Source of the DNA: Methanolobus psychrophilus R15
Lineage (GTDB): Archaea; Halobacteriota; Methanosarcinia; Methanosarcinales; Methanosarcinaceae
Direction: 5' to 3'
NCBI GenBank assembly: GCA_000306725.1
Contig: CP003083.1
Location: 2,406,042-2,470,041, forward strand
DNA: 64,000 nucleotides
Below are positions 48,050 through 58,036 of the stretch, one piece after another. Numbering within the stretch: position 1 is the stretch's first letter; the number at the start of each line of letters is the position of its first letter. A model generated the notes under the pieces. The model had not been told where the DNA came from. It saw only the letters and a program-made list of their open reading frames with translations, and made no database searches. Both the position numbers and the translations under genes were made by a program.

Positions 48050-49384
48050 ATGAAAATTGTTATAATCGGTGCCGGTGAAGTCGGCTACCATATTGCCAAA
48101 GCCCTTTACCGGGCAAATGATGTTATTGTTATCGACCAGAACGAAGAGGCCTGCCACCGTGCAGATGAACTGGATGTTCAGGTGATGCAGGGCAACGGTG
48201 CAAATGTATCCATTCTCAGCAAGGCTCTGGAGAATGCGGATCTGCTGGCAGCAGTGACAGGTTCGGATGAAGTGAACATTGTTGCCTGCATGGCAGCAAA
48301 ACTGGTATCTAAGGATAAAGATAGACTGAAGACGGTTGCAAGGGTGAGTAACCCTGATTATATTGATAAGCCGGTAGCGAGGCGCACAAAGATCGGCATC
48401 GATACCATGATATGCCCGGAACTTACACTGGCCTCTGAGATCGCAGAGATACTTTCTATTCCATATGCCATAGGTGCGGAATATTTTGCAGATGGCAAGG
48501 TGGAAATGATGGAGTTTGCAGTTTCTGACAGTAGTCAGCTTGTGGGAAAAGAACTGCAGGAACTAAACCTGGCCAATTGCTGCATAGTTAGTGCGCTTTT
48601 CAGGGAGTCAGAGGTAATCATACCCCACGGCAAGGATAAAATCCAGAAGAACGATCATATAGTGGTCATCGGCAAGCCCGCTGCCATAAAAGAAGTTCGT
48701 GACATGTTTGGTGAAAAGACCGGAAAGCGCAGTAAGATCATGATCATCGGTGGAGGCATTGTAGGCTTTTATCTTGCCAAGGTGATCTCCAATGGTGAGT
48801 TTGACATAAAGGTGATCGAAACTAACCGGGAGCGGTCTGAACAGATAGCTGAAGAACTTTCGGGTGTGCTTGTGCTCAATGGGGACGGCACCGACATCAA
48901 TCTCCTTAAGGAGGAAGGTGTAGCTGATATGGATGTTGTCATTGCAGTTACCAACAGCGATGAGAAGAACCTGCTGTGTGCGCTCCTTGCCAAGCAACTC
49001 GGGGGTAAGAAGGTAATAGCCCGGTCTGACAGGTCCGACTATGTATCGCTGTTTGAGATGGTGGGTGTGGACAGTGCAGTCAGCCCAAGGCAGGCCACGG
49101 TCAGTGAGATACTTAAACTGACATTTGGGAAGGGCATAGAGTCTGTCACAACCATTGAGGGTGAAAAGGCTGAGATCATAGAATATACCACGTCAAAAAA
49201 GTCAAAAATAGTCGGCAAGCCACTTAAGAACGTTAAATTCCCTCCGGGATCCATTGTAAGCATGGTTGTCCGCAAAGGCAATACAGTGGTCCCTCGAGGG
49301 GAATACGTAATAGAGGAAGGTGACAGGGTCGTTGTGTTCGCTTTGCAGTCCGTGCATTCGGAAGTTGAAAACCTTTTTCACTGA
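48050..49384 (+). CDS. trkA: Trk potassium uptake regulator TrkA
   Basis: Cytosolic gating subunit of 444 residues with two RCK repeats: KIVIIGAGEVGYHIAKAL (1-20) and KIMIIGGGIVGFYLAKVI (near 229-246), each a GxGxxG nucleotide-binding fold followed by a TrkA-C domain (about 140-215 and 365-444). Binds NAD(H)/ATP and opens the TrkH channel encoded next. ATG 48050 is chosen over ATG 48029: AAGGA lies seven bases before it. TrkH follows after 17 bases. Confidence 0.95.
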   Translation: MKIVIIGAGEVGYHIAKALYRANDVIVIDQNEEACHRADELDVQVMQGNGANVSILSKALENADLLAAVTGSDEVNIVACMAAKLVSKDKDRLKTVARVSNPDYIDKPVARRTKIGIDTMICPELTLASEIAEILSIPYAIGAEYFADGKVEMMEFAVSDSSQLVGKELQELNLANCCIVSALFRESEVIIPHGKDKIQKNDHIVVIGKPAAIKEVRDMFGEKTGKRSKIMIIGGGIVGFYLAKVISNGEFDIKVIETNRERSEQIAEELSGVLVLNGDGTDINLLKEEGVADMDVVIAVTNSDEKNLLCALLAKQLGGKKVIARSDRSDYVSLFEMVGVDSAVSPRQATVSEILKLTFGKGIESVTTIEGEKAEIIEYTTSKKSKIVGKPLKNVKFPPGSIVSMVVRKGNTVVPRGEYVIEEGDRVVVFALQSVHSEVENLFH

Positions 49385-49401
49385 CTTAACGGAGTATCCT
49401 A

Positions 49402-50835
49402 ATGAACACGTCGATCATCTTCAATGTGTTGGGGGGCCTTCTTCAATTCCTTGGCCTGGTTATGGTCATACCTTTACTGGTAGCTGTTTATTATAATGAC
49501 CCTCTGCTGCCTTTTGCAGTGGCTGTGCTTATCACGGGTGTCACGGGCATACTGCTATCCAGGCGGTACGGGGCAGAAGGTGAATGGAAGGTAAAAGAAG
49601 GATTTGCCATAGTAGCGTTTGGTTGGCTATCTGTGGCTTTTTTTGGCTCCATACCTTATGTGCTTGACGGCATAACTCCCATAAACTCCTTTTTTGAATC
49701 CATGTCCGGTTTTACCACTACCGGAGCAACGATCCTGCAGGACATAGAATCCCATTCAAAGAGTATACTTTTTTGGCGCAGTATGACCCAATGGCTCGGA
49801 GGAATGGGTATTATCATGATCTTCATTGCAATTCTCCCCAAGCTCGGAGTCGCAGGAAGGCAGCTTTTCCGTGCAGAAGCGCCGGGCCCGACTGAGGATA
49901 AGCTAAAGCCGAGAATACGAGGTACTGCAAGGATACTCTGGGCGGTCTATGTTGTCATCTCTGTTGTGCAAGTGATATTACTGAAACTTGCGGGAATGTC
50001 ACTTTATGATGCTGTGACACATACTTTCACAACGATGTCAACAGGCGGTTTTTCCCCATACGGGGCCGGTATAGCCGAATTCAACAGCCCCCTGATAGAA
50101 GGCATCATCGTTGTTTTCATGTTCATTGCAGGAGCAAACTTTGCCCTGCATTACAGGGTGCTGTATGTAGATCATAACAACTTTATGAAAGACAATGAGT
50201 TCAAGTTCTACACTGCTATTATACTTATAGCGACAGTTATTTTGACCTTCTCTCTTTGGAAAGATATGGGTCAGTCTATCGAGACCGCATTCAGGTATGC
50301 TGTATTCCAGGTCATTTCCATTATCACCACTACAGGCTACGCTTCTGCGGACTTTGATATATGGAGTGACTCTGCAAGGATCGTGCTGCTGGCTGTCATG
50401 TTCATAGGCGGATGTGCAGGGTCCACAGCAGGTGGGATAAAAGTTGTCAGGATCCTGCTCTTATTGAAATATGGAAAAAACGTCCTTTTTAAATCCCTGC
50501 ATCCCAAGGCTATAAAGCCTGTGAAATATAATGGGAAAGCCGTCCCTGAGGATATCATGCATTCCATCGTGTCCTTTGTTGTCCTCTACATGATGATATT
50601 TGCGATATCTACAGGAATCCTGGCTCTTATGGGAATGGACCTGATAAGCTCCATCACTGCATCCATTACAACATTGGGAAACATCGGTCCCGGGTTCAAT
50701 GCTGTTGGCCCGATGGCTAACTTTGATGTAGTTCCGGATCTCGGCAAGCTCCTGCTGATAGCCAACATGTGGATAGGCAGACTTGAGGTATTCACAGTAC
50801 TGGTGATGTTGACGCCCGAATTCTGGAAAGACTAA
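49402..50835 (+). CDS. trkH: Trk potassium transporter TrkH
   Basis: Membrane K+ channel/transporter of 477 residues. Four pore loops are seen: FTTTGATIL, TTMSTGGFSPYGAG, TTTGYASADFD and TTLGNIGPGFNAVGP, each with the selectivity Gly. Helix pairs between them complete the M1-P-M2 repeats. It makes a complete potassium uptake system with trkA; it fits the osmotic needs of a methylotrophic methanogen. Confidence 0.95.
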   Translation: MNTSIIFNVLGGLLQFLGLVMVIPLLVAVYYNDPLLPFAVAVLITGVTGILLSRRYGAEGEWKVKEGFAIVAFGWLSVAFFGSIPYVLDGITPINSFFESMSGFTTTGATILQDIESHSKSILFWRSMTQWLGGMGIIMIFIAILPKLGVAGRQLFRAEAPGPTEDKLKPRIRGTARILWAVYVVISVVQVILLKLAGMSLYDAVTHTFTTMSTGGFSPYGAGIAEFNSPLIEGIIVVFMFIAGANFALHYRVLYVDHNNFMKDNEFKFYTAIILIATVILTFSLWKDMGQSIETAFRYAVFQVISIITTTGYASADFDIWSDSARIVLLAVMFIGGCAGSTAGGIKVVRILLLLKYGKNVLFKSLHPKAIKPVKYNGKAVPEDIMHSIVSFVVLYMMIFAISTGILALMGMDLISSITASITTLGNIGPGFNAVGPMANFDVVPDLGKLLLIANMWIGRLEVFTVLVMLTPEFWKD

Positions 50836-50896
50836 ACTGTAGATATGATTACACTTAAAAAGTGAATAAAAATATGTGATCGGCATTAACTGCCGG

Positions 50897-52111
50897 TCAG
50901 CGTTCAAAGTCCAGTTCGTATTTGACTACATTCTTGAACAGTACTCTCAGATCCCACAGAAGCTTCTTGTTCGCCTTGAAAAGAGCGTAAAGCAGGTCAA
51001 GCAGGCTCATGCTCGAGAAATTGACACCTTCCAGTGAGTGAGCAAGAGAGTCGATCTCCTTGTCCGTAAAACCGGTGAAAATGTCCTTAACTATCAAGCT
51101 GTTATCGATATCCATGCCTATTTTCTGGCGCCACTTCTTTTCATACAGTCCAAGTGATGCTGTTGAGACATCGTTCTTTGAAATGGCCTCGAATGCAACT
51201 TCTCCTGCCATCTTGCCGGCTTCCATGGCGTTAATTATACCGCCTCCGGTAATTGGGTCTGACTGCCTCGCTGCGTCTCCCACAAGCATCAGTCCGTTAG
51301 TGATGGTCTTGTCGATACTGCCGCTGACTGGTACTCCGCCTACATCTATCTCAAGTACTTTCGCATCAGGGTACTTTTTTGCCACAAATTCCTTCAGGTA
51401 ATCAATTGCATGCTTCTTTCCTGATTTGCTTCCGAGAATGCCGATACCTACGTTGGCGAGACCTTGTCCCTTTGGGAACACCCAGATATATCCGCTGGGG
51501 GCTATCTCGTTTCCCAGATAGAAATAGCAGTAGTTCTGGTCGATACCTGTTCCGCTCATCAGGAACTGGGCGCATGTTTCGATATCTCCTGGCTTTAGTG
51601 AAGTGTCGATGCCTGCCCATCTTCCTACTTTTGACTCAACACCATCTGCACCGATGACCACCTTTGAACGAATCGCCTTCTCCTCTCCGAGGTGCATCAG
51701 TTTGACACCTTTGACAAAATGATCTTCTATAATGAGGCCCGTTGCTCTTGTCTTGACCATTACATCAGCGCCTGCTTTTGCGCTTTCACAGGCAAGTGCC
51801 CGGTCAAAGATCTTGCGTTCCAGGACGTAGCCGACCTCTCCTCCTGCGATTTCCTCTGCCATCTCGATCATGGAGCCGTCAGGTGAAAAAATACGTGATC
51901 CCTTTACGTCGGCACATATCCAGCGGTAATCAGGTTCAATATGCTTACGCAGCCACACCTTGCTGACTCCCTCTGCACACCTGACAGGATCTCCAATTTC
52001 CTGCCTTTTCTCGATCATCAGTACACTAAGGCCTTTCTCAGCTGCAGCTTTAGCAGCACTCGATCCTCCAGGTCCTGCTCCTATCACAATGACATCGTAC
52101 TGGTCTTTCAT
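50897..52111 (-). CDS. Geranylgeranyl (digeranylgeranylglycerophospholipid) reductase
   Basis: FAD enzyme of 404 residues that saturates the isoprenoid chains of archaeal lipids. Seen: [21 protein letters not shown] (FAD Rossmann, 6-26), [10 protein letters not shown] (near 42-51), [37 protein letters not shown] and [20 protein letters not shown] (FAD ribose/phosphate site). Its start overlaps the ferredoxin gene's stop (ATGA). In Methanosarcina acetivorans the corresponding reductase needs its neighbouring ferredoxin for full chain reduction, and the same pairing is seen here. Confidence 0.93.
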   Translation of the reverse strand: MKDQYDVIVIGAGPGGSSAAKAAAEKGLSVLMIEKRQEIGDPVRCAEGVSKVWLRKHIEPDYRWICADVKGSRIFSPDGSMIEMAEEIAGGEVGYVLERKIFDRALACESAKAGADVMVKTRATGLIIEDHFVKGVKLMHLGEEKAIRSKVVIGADGVESKVGRWAGIDTSLKPGDIETCAQFLMSGTGIDQNYCYFYLGNEIAPSGYIWVFPKGQGLANVGIGILGSKSGKKHAIDYLKEFVAKKYPDAKVLEIDVGGVPVSGSIDKTITNGLMLVGDAARQSDPITGGGIINAMEAGKMAGEVAFEAISKNDVSTASLGLYEKKWRQKIGMDIDNSLIVKDIFTGFTDKEIDSLAHSLEGVNFSSMSLLDLLYALFKANKKLLWDLRVLFKNVVKYELDFER

Positions 52112-52281
52112 CTGGACACCTCAATGGCTCCTACCGGACAGATCTTGGCGCATATCCCGCAACTTGTGCAGCTGTCATCCGCCTCGATCCAAGTTTCGAC
52201 CAATTCAAGCGCACCGGGGGGGCACACACTTACACATGCACCACAATATCCGCATTTGAATTTATTCACTTTGATGGTCAT
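52108..52281 (-). CDS. 2[4Fe-4S] ferredoxin paired with the reductase
   Basis: A 57-residue ferredoxin. Cluster motifs C10-x2-C13-x2-C16-x3-C20-P and C38-x2-C41-x2-C44-x3-C48-P are complete. It is the probable electron donor of the reductase, whose ATG overlaps its stop. Too short for many gene finders but beyond doubt from its motifs; TGATAATAA with GGTGA precedes the ATG. Confidence 0.92.
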   Translation of the reverse strand: MTIKVNKFKCGYCGACVSVCPPGALELVETWIEADDSCTSCGICAKICPVGAIEVSR

Positions 52282-52406
52282 TTATTATCACCTGTGTTAA
52301 TGTAATGTTTTTCATAATGGGAATTATATATAAGCTCTCTTCCGGCATAAAATCTGATATGGCATGAGGTTATCCTATATGGCGGAAGGGTTACAAATAC
52401 TTTACA

Positions 52407-53039
52407 TCACTGTAAGAGTTCAAGCCTGGCTCTGGATTTGCCGTTCCCTTCAATTCCGAATTTGCTGTCGACATAGACTTTTGACAGGCCATGTCCGTGA
52501 AGCATGACCTCTATAAGGTCATGAGGTTCATCTATATCGGTGCTTAGCAGGAATGAATCATATACGTGGACAGACTGTTTCATATCTTTTGCTATTCTGC
52601 AGTGGCTAAGAAAGCTGGAATCATAATAGCTGACATAAAATTTACGGGGATTCCTGATAAAGAGAACATTCGTACCTCCTCCTTTCCCAGGGACGATCAC
52701 CAGGTCCTTGTCTATTGATGCTATCTCTTTGATGTGCATGGGTGATACCAGTGGAAGATCTGCCATTATGATAAGGACAGGCTCACTGATGGTCTCAAGG
52801 TATTGGTTGATAGCCTCATTAAGATCGTGTTCACTGAAAAGAATGTTCGCTCCAAGGTCATTCGGGACGCCGTTGCTGGGGGTTGTGAGTATGTCGATAT
52901 TACTGACACCTGCTTCCCTCAGGCTCCCGACGACATCCCTAAGCATTAATTCCACAAAATGTTCCCGTTCCCTGATGGATAATGCGGGGGAAAGTCTTGA
53001 TTTAGCATTTTGTTTTTTGTAGGGGATGAGTGCTTTCAT
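52407..53039 (-). CDS. cofC: 2-phospho-L-lactate guanylyltransferase
   Basis: Activates 2-phospholactate (or phosphoenolpyruvate) with GTP to give the side-chain donor for coenzyme F420. 210 residues, GT-A-like nucleotidyltransferase fold: MKALIPYKKQNAKSRLSPAL (NTP loop), ILTTPSNG, LIIMADLPLVSP (metal Asp), VIVPGKGGGTNVLFIR. ATG 53039 (GAGGA six bases upstream; overlaps the cofH stop as ATGA) is preferred over ATG 53045. Last gene of the cof unit. Confidence 0.9.
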   Translation of the reverse strand: MKALIPYKKQNAKSRLSPALSIREREHFVELMLRDVVGSLREAGVSNIDILTTPSNGVPNDLGANILFSEHDLNEAINQYLETISEPVLIIMADLPLVSPMHIKEIASIDKDLVIVPGKGGGTNVLFIRNPRKFYVSYYDSSFLSHCRIAKDMKQSVHVYDSFLLSTDIDEPHDLIEVMLHGHGLSKVYVDSKFGIEGNGKSRARLELLQ

Positions 53040-54106
53040 CTGCATTCCTCATAGATGGCGTTCCTTCTTTTTGGTATCCTTCCGCTTTCCCTGATGATCC
53101 ATTCAAGTTCACTTGCAGGAGTATATTCCCCGTTGCTGCCCCCGGAAGCGGTAGTTATGTGATCTTCCATGAGGGTTCCACCGAGGTCGTTGGCACCACT
53201 GAACAACGCAACCTGTGCAAGCTTTGTGCCCAGTTTCACCCACGGAGCCTGTATATTGTCAATATGGTTGTTGAGGATGATCCTGGAAATGGCAAACAGT
53301 TGAAGGTCTTCAATACCGCCGGTCATGTACTGGCCTCTTTCCATCATACTCTCCCCCATCATGTTGTTATAGGGCATGAAAGGCATGGGTATGAACTCTG
53401 TAAATTCTCCGGTCTGCTCCTGTATGCCACGTATCAGGAAAATATGCTCCAGCCTTTCCGTCATGCTCTCTACATGCCCATACATTATGGTCGCGTTGGT
53501 GCGCAGGCCGATTCCATGCGCCTTTGTGATGGTTTCCACCCATTGGCTTGTGGTCAGTTTTCCAGGGCATATTATATTACGCACCCGGTCCACGAGGATC
53601 TCCGCAGAAGTGCCTGTAAGCGTGCCAAGTCCGCTCTCCTTCAAAAGCATCATTGCCTCTTCAACAGGCATCCCTGCCTGACCGGCAGAATAGAATACTT
53701 CCATTGGTGAGAGGCCATGGATGTTCATTCCTGGATACTCTGAGCTGATAGCTTCAAAAATGTCAAGGTAGTAGTCAAGTTTAAGGTCCGGGTTATATCC
53801 TCCCTGCACGCAAACTTCCACTGCACCGGCATCATTTGCAAGCTTCACTTCATGGAGTACCTCGTCCCTGGAAAGGATGTGGCCTTCATTCTGCTGGAAT
53901 GCACAGAATCCGCAATTCCCGATGCATCGGTTTGTCAGGTAGATGTTCCTGTTAACCACATAGCTGACAGTGTCACCAACTGCATCATATCGTATGTCAT
54001 TCGCAAGGCTGAAGAGATCAAAGGGATTAGCATCCAGTAATCTCAGGGCATCCTCATACCCGACTTTTCCGCAGCGGGCATCTTCTATAATGTCATCAGG
54101 GAGCAA
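53036..54106 (-). CDS. cofH: CofH-type FO synthase subunit, second copy
   Basis: Radical-SAM enzyme that, with CofG, joins tyrosine and 5-amino-6-ribitylaminouracil to form FO, the F420 chromophore. Cluster motif CIGNCGFC (about residues 59-66), EVCVQGGYNPDL, HGLSPMEV, GTSAEILVDRVR and ALFSGANDLGG are all intact. The frame is open to 54220 inside the upstream paralogue, but TTG 54106 with GAGGA six bases before it gives a protein (356 residues) that aligns end to end with that paralogue (start LPDDIIEDA against LSDDVIENA). The pair arose by tandem duplication and has diverged well. Confidence 0.88.
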   Translation of the reverse strand: MLPDDIIEDARCGKVGYEDALRLLDANPFDLFSLANDIRYDAVGDTVSYVVNRNIYLTNRCIGNCGFCAFQQNEGHILSRDEVLHEVKLANDAGAVEVCVQGGYNPDLKLDYYLDIFEAISSEYPGMNIHGLSPMEVFYSAGQAGMPVEEAMMLLKESGLGTLTGTSAEILVDRVRNIICPGKLTTSQWVETITKAHGIGLRTNATIMYGHVESMTERLEHIFLIRGIQEQTGEFTEFIPMPFMPYNNMMGESMMERGQYMTGGIEDLQLFAISRIILNNHIDNIQAPWVKLGTKLAQVALFSGANDLGGTLMEDHITTASGGSNGEYTPASELEWIIRESGRIPKRRNAIYEECR

Positions 54107-54114
54107 AATATTCC

Positions 54115-55233
54115 TCAGACTGTCCTTATATTCACTTTCCCCGGGCTGGCTGCATCGAACACCTTGGTGTAGGCAGTGTTCCTTTGCTTTGGCTGCCTTC
54201 CTGCTGTCCGGATGAACCATTCAAGCTCCTGGGCTGACATGAATTCTCCGTTGTTTGCTCCTGCAGAACGGGATATCTTCTCTTCCATCAGCGTTCCGCC
54301 AAGGTCATTGGCGCCGCAGAATAAGGCCACCTGGGAGAGCTTCTTGCCTAATTTCACCCAGCTTGACTGGATATTCCTTACATAGGTGTTAAGTATTATG
54401 CGGGCAAGGGCGTACATTTTCAGGTCTTCCATACCAGGAGTGACATACCTTCCGGACCTTAACATCTCCTCGCCTATCTTATTATTGTAAGGCATGAAAG
54501 GCAAAGGTACAAATTCGGTGAATCCGCCAGTCTGTCGCTGTATATCCCTGATAAGCATCATGTGCTCTATTCTTTCTTCCATGGTCTCTATGTGCCCGTA
54601 CATCATGGTGGCGGTGGTTGGTATGCCTGTCCTGTGAGCTTTTGTTATTACATCTGTCCACTCCGCAGTATTGAGCTTACCGGGACATATTATTTTTCTC
54701 ACTCTGTCTGAAAGTATTTCTGCTGCTGTTCCGGGCATCGAGTCAAGGCCAGCTTTCTTCAGTTCAAGGAGTGCTTCATCAATTTCCATATCGCTCTGTC
54801 TTGCGGCATGGTATACCTCCATGGGCGAAAAGGCATGAGTGCTTATGTGAGGGAATCTTTCCTTTACTGACTCAATGATACTAATATAATAACCCAGGTC
54901 TACGTCCGGCAGCAGTCCTCCCTGGATGCACACTTCAGTGGCTCCGAGCCGGTCTGCTTCTTCAACCTTTTCCAGTATCTGTTCAGTACTGAGGATGTAG
55001 CCGGAATTATCCTTAAAAGCGCAGAAACCGCAGTTACCAACGCACTTGTTAGTGAAATTAATATTACGGTTCACAATATAGGTAACAATATCCCCGACAG
55101 TCTCATAGCGTAACCTGTCAGCAAGTTCAAAGAGTTCGAAAGGGTGCGCCTGCAGAAGGGAGAATGCTTCTTCTTTTGTAGTTCTTCCCGCAAGAGCATT
55201 TTCAATTACATCGTCGCTTAAAGTCGGTTTCAT
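54115..55233 (-). CDS. cofH: CofH-type FO synthase subunit, first copy
   Basis: Same enzyme class, 372 residues: CVGNCGFC cluster motif (about 66-73), EVCIQGGLLPDV, HAFSPMEVYHAA, GTAAEILSDRVRKIICPGKL and ALFCGANDLGGTLMEE. The stop lies eight bases before the start of the second copy. Which copy is the main FO synthase subunit cannot be told by eye, since both keep the cluster and conserved blocks. Confidence 0.9.
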   Translation of the reverse strand: MKPTLSDDVIENALAGRTTKEEAFSLLQAHPFELFELADRLRYETVGDIVTYIVNRNINFTNKCVGNCGFCAFKDNSGYILSTEQILEKVEEADRLGATEVCIQGGLLPDVDLGYYISIIESVKERFPHISTHAFSPMEVYHAARQSDMEIDEALLELKKAGLDSMPGTAAEILSDRVRKIICPGKLNTAEWTDVITKAHRTGIPTTATMMYGHIETMEERIEHMMLIRDIQRQTGGFTEFVPLPFMPYNNKIGEEMLRSGRYVTPGMEDLKMYALARIILNTYVRNIQSSWVKLGKKLSQVALFCGANDLGGTLMEEKISRSAGANNGEFMSAQELEWFIRTAGRQPKQRNTAYTKVFDAASPGKVNIRTV

Positions 55234-55310
55234 GTAGTTCTCCGGTGTGTGCCATGTTCAGGTAAGACATTATTCTTCTGATTTATCCCCCTATACATTG
55301 CAGCACCATT

Positions 55311-56297
55311 TCAAACTTTCCGGTATCCTTCTTCATCGGAGAGGGACAGGATAAGGTCTTTTAGCTGGTCGCTGTACCAGCCATTCTTTATATGTCTAGG
55401 ATATATCGGAAGCCTTTCCCGGAGCGGAGTGCCTCTTACCATCTGCCTTAACTTTTCAATGCCGGGCCAGTTTGCTTCCGGATTGATCCAGTCGATGGTT
55501 GTAGGTGATATCCCGCCAAGATCGCGTGCTCCGCACTGTATGAGGATGTAGGGGTCGATAAGATTGGGTGCGACCTGTATTACAACATCCTGTGGAAGTA
55601 TTTCACTTGCTATCAGTACTGTCTGCATCATTTCCTCATCGCTTGGCGAGGGACAGTCTGCCATGGGGGTATCTTTTTTTGGCATGAAGTTCTGGATGAT
55701 CACTTCCTGGATATGCCCGTATTTCTCGTGCAGTTCTGCTATTGATTGCAGGGAGTTTATCCTGTCATCCAGTGTTTCACCAATCCCGACAAGTATGCCT
55801 GTGGTAAAAGGAATCTGAAGCTTTCCTGCATAGCTCATTGTCTTTAGCCTGGCTGCGGGTTTTTTACCCGGACTGTTGGCATGTGCGCTAAGATCCGCAG
55901 TGGTTTCAAGCATGAGTCCCATACTCGCATTTAACGGCCTGAGGGTCTCAAGTTCGGTATAGTTGAGAACTCCTGCATTGGTATGAGGCAGAAGGCCGAT
56001 GTCAATTGCAGTCCTGCATAGGTCGGATACATACTCAAGAGTAGAAGAAAAACCTGTCCCTGAGAGCAATTCCATATACCCGGGCACTTCTTCCGCGTAT
56101 TCACCAAAAGTAAAGAGTACTTCCGTGCATCCTGCCTTTTTTCCCTCTGTCAGCAGGGGAATGATCTCTTCTTTGGTCATCAGCCTGGATTTGGGGTCAT
56201 CCGGAGAGCGTCTGAAAGTGCAATATCCGCACTCATTTCTGCAGATATTGGTGACCGGTACGAAGACGTTGCGGCAAAAAGTTATAAATTCAGGCAT
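55311..56297 (-). CDS. cofG: FO synthase subunit CofG
   Basis: Radical-SAM partner of CofH, 328 residues. Cluster motif CRNECGYC (about 19-26), VLFTFGEYAEEVPGY, HTNAGVLNYTEL, TTGILVGIGETLDDRI, GARDLGGISPTTIDWINPE. Complete. It lies 77 bases upstream of the first cofH gene on the same strand. Confidence 0.94.
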   Translation of the reverse strand: MPEFITFCRNVFVPVTNICRNECGYCTFRRSPDDPKSRLMTKEEIIPLLTEGKKAGCTEVLFTFGEYAEEVPGYMELLSGTGFSSTLEYVSDLCRTAIDIGLLPHTNAGVLNYTELETLRPLNASMGLMLETTADLSAHANSPGKKPAARLKTMSYAGKLQIPFTTGILVGIGETLDDRINSLQSIAELHEKYGHIQEVIIQNFMPKKDTPMADCPSPSDEEMMQTVLIASEILPQDVVIQVAPNLIDPYILIQCGARDLGGISPTTIDWINPEANWPGIEKLRQMVRGTPLRERLPIYPRHIKNGWYSDQLKDLILSLSDEEGYRKV

Positions 56298-56378
56298 CTC
56301 TAATCAATGAATACAATAACATCTACATAAGTTTAATTGAATGGGCTGTATCCATTTAACAGCCACATCCAACTCAAC

Positions 56379-57665
56379 TCATGCCGTGCTTAATATTTCC
56401 TTCATAGTGTTTTTCACACCAAGGGCCACACCTTCGACCTCTATGCCTCCCTTGCCTTTTGCACCGTCCCCGACAACGAATAGGTTGGGAATGGGTGTCC
56501 GGTTCTTCAGGTCAGCTCCTGAGGGTGCCCTGTTTACCGGCCATTCGCTCGAGTATGACTGGATAAGGAGCACTTCATAATCCTTGCCGGCAAAGATGTC
56601 CTGCAGATCCTCAAGCCCAAAACGTATCTCTTCTTCCAGGTTTCCAAGGTCTTTCCAATGGACGCATTGATGAGACATTGTCAGGTGCTTTCCGGGCGGT
56701 GCAAGACTTGGATCGATATTGGTGACCTCGTTTATTCCATTCACTCTCTTTGCATAGGGCGTGAGCAGGACTCCCCCGTGCCCGATTAGGGGTTTTTCAG
56801 ATGAAATGCATATCTTGATACCGGCAGATGGTTTCAGTTCTTCTGTCATATGAGCATAATCCTGAAGTTCCTTGTTGTTATCATCACTATTAAGAATGCT
56901 CGCTGTGGCTACATGCCCTATATCACTGATAATAATGTCGGCATTATGCTCTGTACCATCGACGATCACTCCTGTTGCTTTCCCGCCGGCTGTGGTTATT
57001 GCCGTAACTTCTGTGGATGTATTTATAACTCCGCCGTGTGCATCTATTACTGCAACAAGGGCATCTGTGGTGCCTTTGCATCCTCCGATAGGAACGCCTG
57101 AACCACCATAACGGTAAAGGTTCTCTATTATCTCAAAGGCCTCTTCGGCGGGCACATCTGCCGACCTGAGGCTCAGGGCCCATCCAAAGAAGGCATCAGA
57201 GATTCTGTGCGTCCAGTCCTGTTCTATGTGTTCTGTACACCATTGTGCAAATGATATCCCTTTAGGAGGGTTTTTCCGGGTGGTTATTACATAAAATACA
57301 AGCTTAAGGCGATTGATCAGAGAGAAGGGCGCTTTAAAGTCCTCGAACAGGAGATCCTTGTGGCCGAATTTGTAGTCAGTATCTCCTCTTCTGCGGGGTA
57401 CTCTTATAAGGGCAGAAGGTTTTGAACGGACTATCTCCACATCTGCACCAACTTCTTTTAACAACTTTGCGAGAGGACCGCCCGGTCCGTGCGGAATCAT
57501 ATGCAATGCACCTGTGGTCAGTTGGAATCCGTGGTACGGTATGTTTGTGAACCTTCCTCCAATGATGGGGAGACGTTCAAATACCTCTACTTCGTGTCCT
57601 TCTCTTGAAAGCTTCGCTGCACTCAATAGTCCTCCAAGCCCGGCACCGATAACAATTGCCTTCAT
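56379..57665 (-). CDS. Phytoene-desaturase-like FAD oxidoreductase
   Basis: A 428-residue flavoprotein of the CrtI/amine-oxidase fold: MKAIVIGAGLGGLLSAAKLSREGHEVEVFER (FAD site 4-33), PIIGGRFTNIPYHGFQLTTGALHM (CrtI signature), and the C-terminal LFVVGDGAKGKGGIEVEGVALGVKN. It could saturate or desaturate an isoprenoid, such as lipid or methanophenazine side chains; substrate is inferred. A ferredoxin gene lies one base upstream, mirroring the reductase-ferredoxin pair at 50897-52281. Confidence 0.8.
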   Translation of the reverse strand: MKAIVIGAGLGGLLSAAKLSREGHEVEVFERLPIIGGRFTNIPYHGFQLTTGALHMIPHGPGGPLAKLLKEVGADVEIVRSKPSALIRVPRRRGDTDYKFGHKDLLFEDFKAPFSLINRLKLVFYVITTRKNPPKGISFAQWCTEHIEQDWTHRISDAFFGWALSLRSADVPAEEAFEIIENLYRYGGSGVPIGGCKGTTDALVAVIDAHGGVINTSTEVTAITTAGGKATGVIVDGTEHNADIIISDIGHVATASILNSDDNNKELQDYAHMTEELKPSAGIKICISSEKPLIGHGGVLLTPYAKRVNGINEVTNIDPSLAPPGKHLTMSHQCVHWKDLGNLEEEIRFGLEDLQDIFAGKDYEVLLIQSYSSEWPVNRAPSGADLKNRTPIPNLFVVGDGAKGKGGIEVEGVALGVKNTMKEILSTA

Positions 57666-57666
57666 T

Positions 57667-57822
57667 TTATCCCTCTATTGCCTTAACAGGACAGTAAGCT
57701 GCGCAAACACCGCATTCAACGCATTTTTCACCAATGCTTGCGCTACCCTTCACCAGAATAGCATCAAATTTGCAAAATGCAGCACATTGACCGCACCCTA
57801 CACAGTTCTCGTTCACTTTCAT
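57667..57822 (-). CDS. 2[4Fe-4S] ferredoxin paired with the FAD oxidoreductase
   Basis: A 51-residue ferredoxin with C-VGC-GQC-AAFC (residues 7-17) and C-VEC-GVC-AAYCP (35-45) clusters. The frame extends 12 codons up, but ATG 57822 has GGTGA five bases before it. It ends one base before the flavoprotein start and is its likely electron partner. Confidence 0.9.
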   Translation of the reverse strand: MKVNENCVGCGQCAAFCKFDAILVKGSASIGEKCVECGVCAAYCPVKAIEG

Positions 57823-58001
57823 GGTTTTCACCGTTTTTTCTTTTAGTAACAATCTCAATTGTAAAAAGTGTTATTGTCTATACTCATTTATGCCCACTTT
57901 GCCTGGAATGAGCATTCTTTGTCTTTCAGGTGTAGAAAATGTCAGAATGACGTATTTACTTTTGCATCTCTTAATTTCTTTCCTTCAAAGCACAAAAACA
58001 G

Positions 58002-58010
58002 AAAAATATA
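58002..58010 (+). promoter_or_regulatory. TATA box of the AsnC-type regulator
   Basis: AAATATATT stands about 27 bases before ATG 58037, so the mRNA is leaderless or nearly so; this also fixes the start codon. Confidence 0.55.
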
Positions 58011-58036
58011 TTATTAACATTGGATATTTAATCTCT

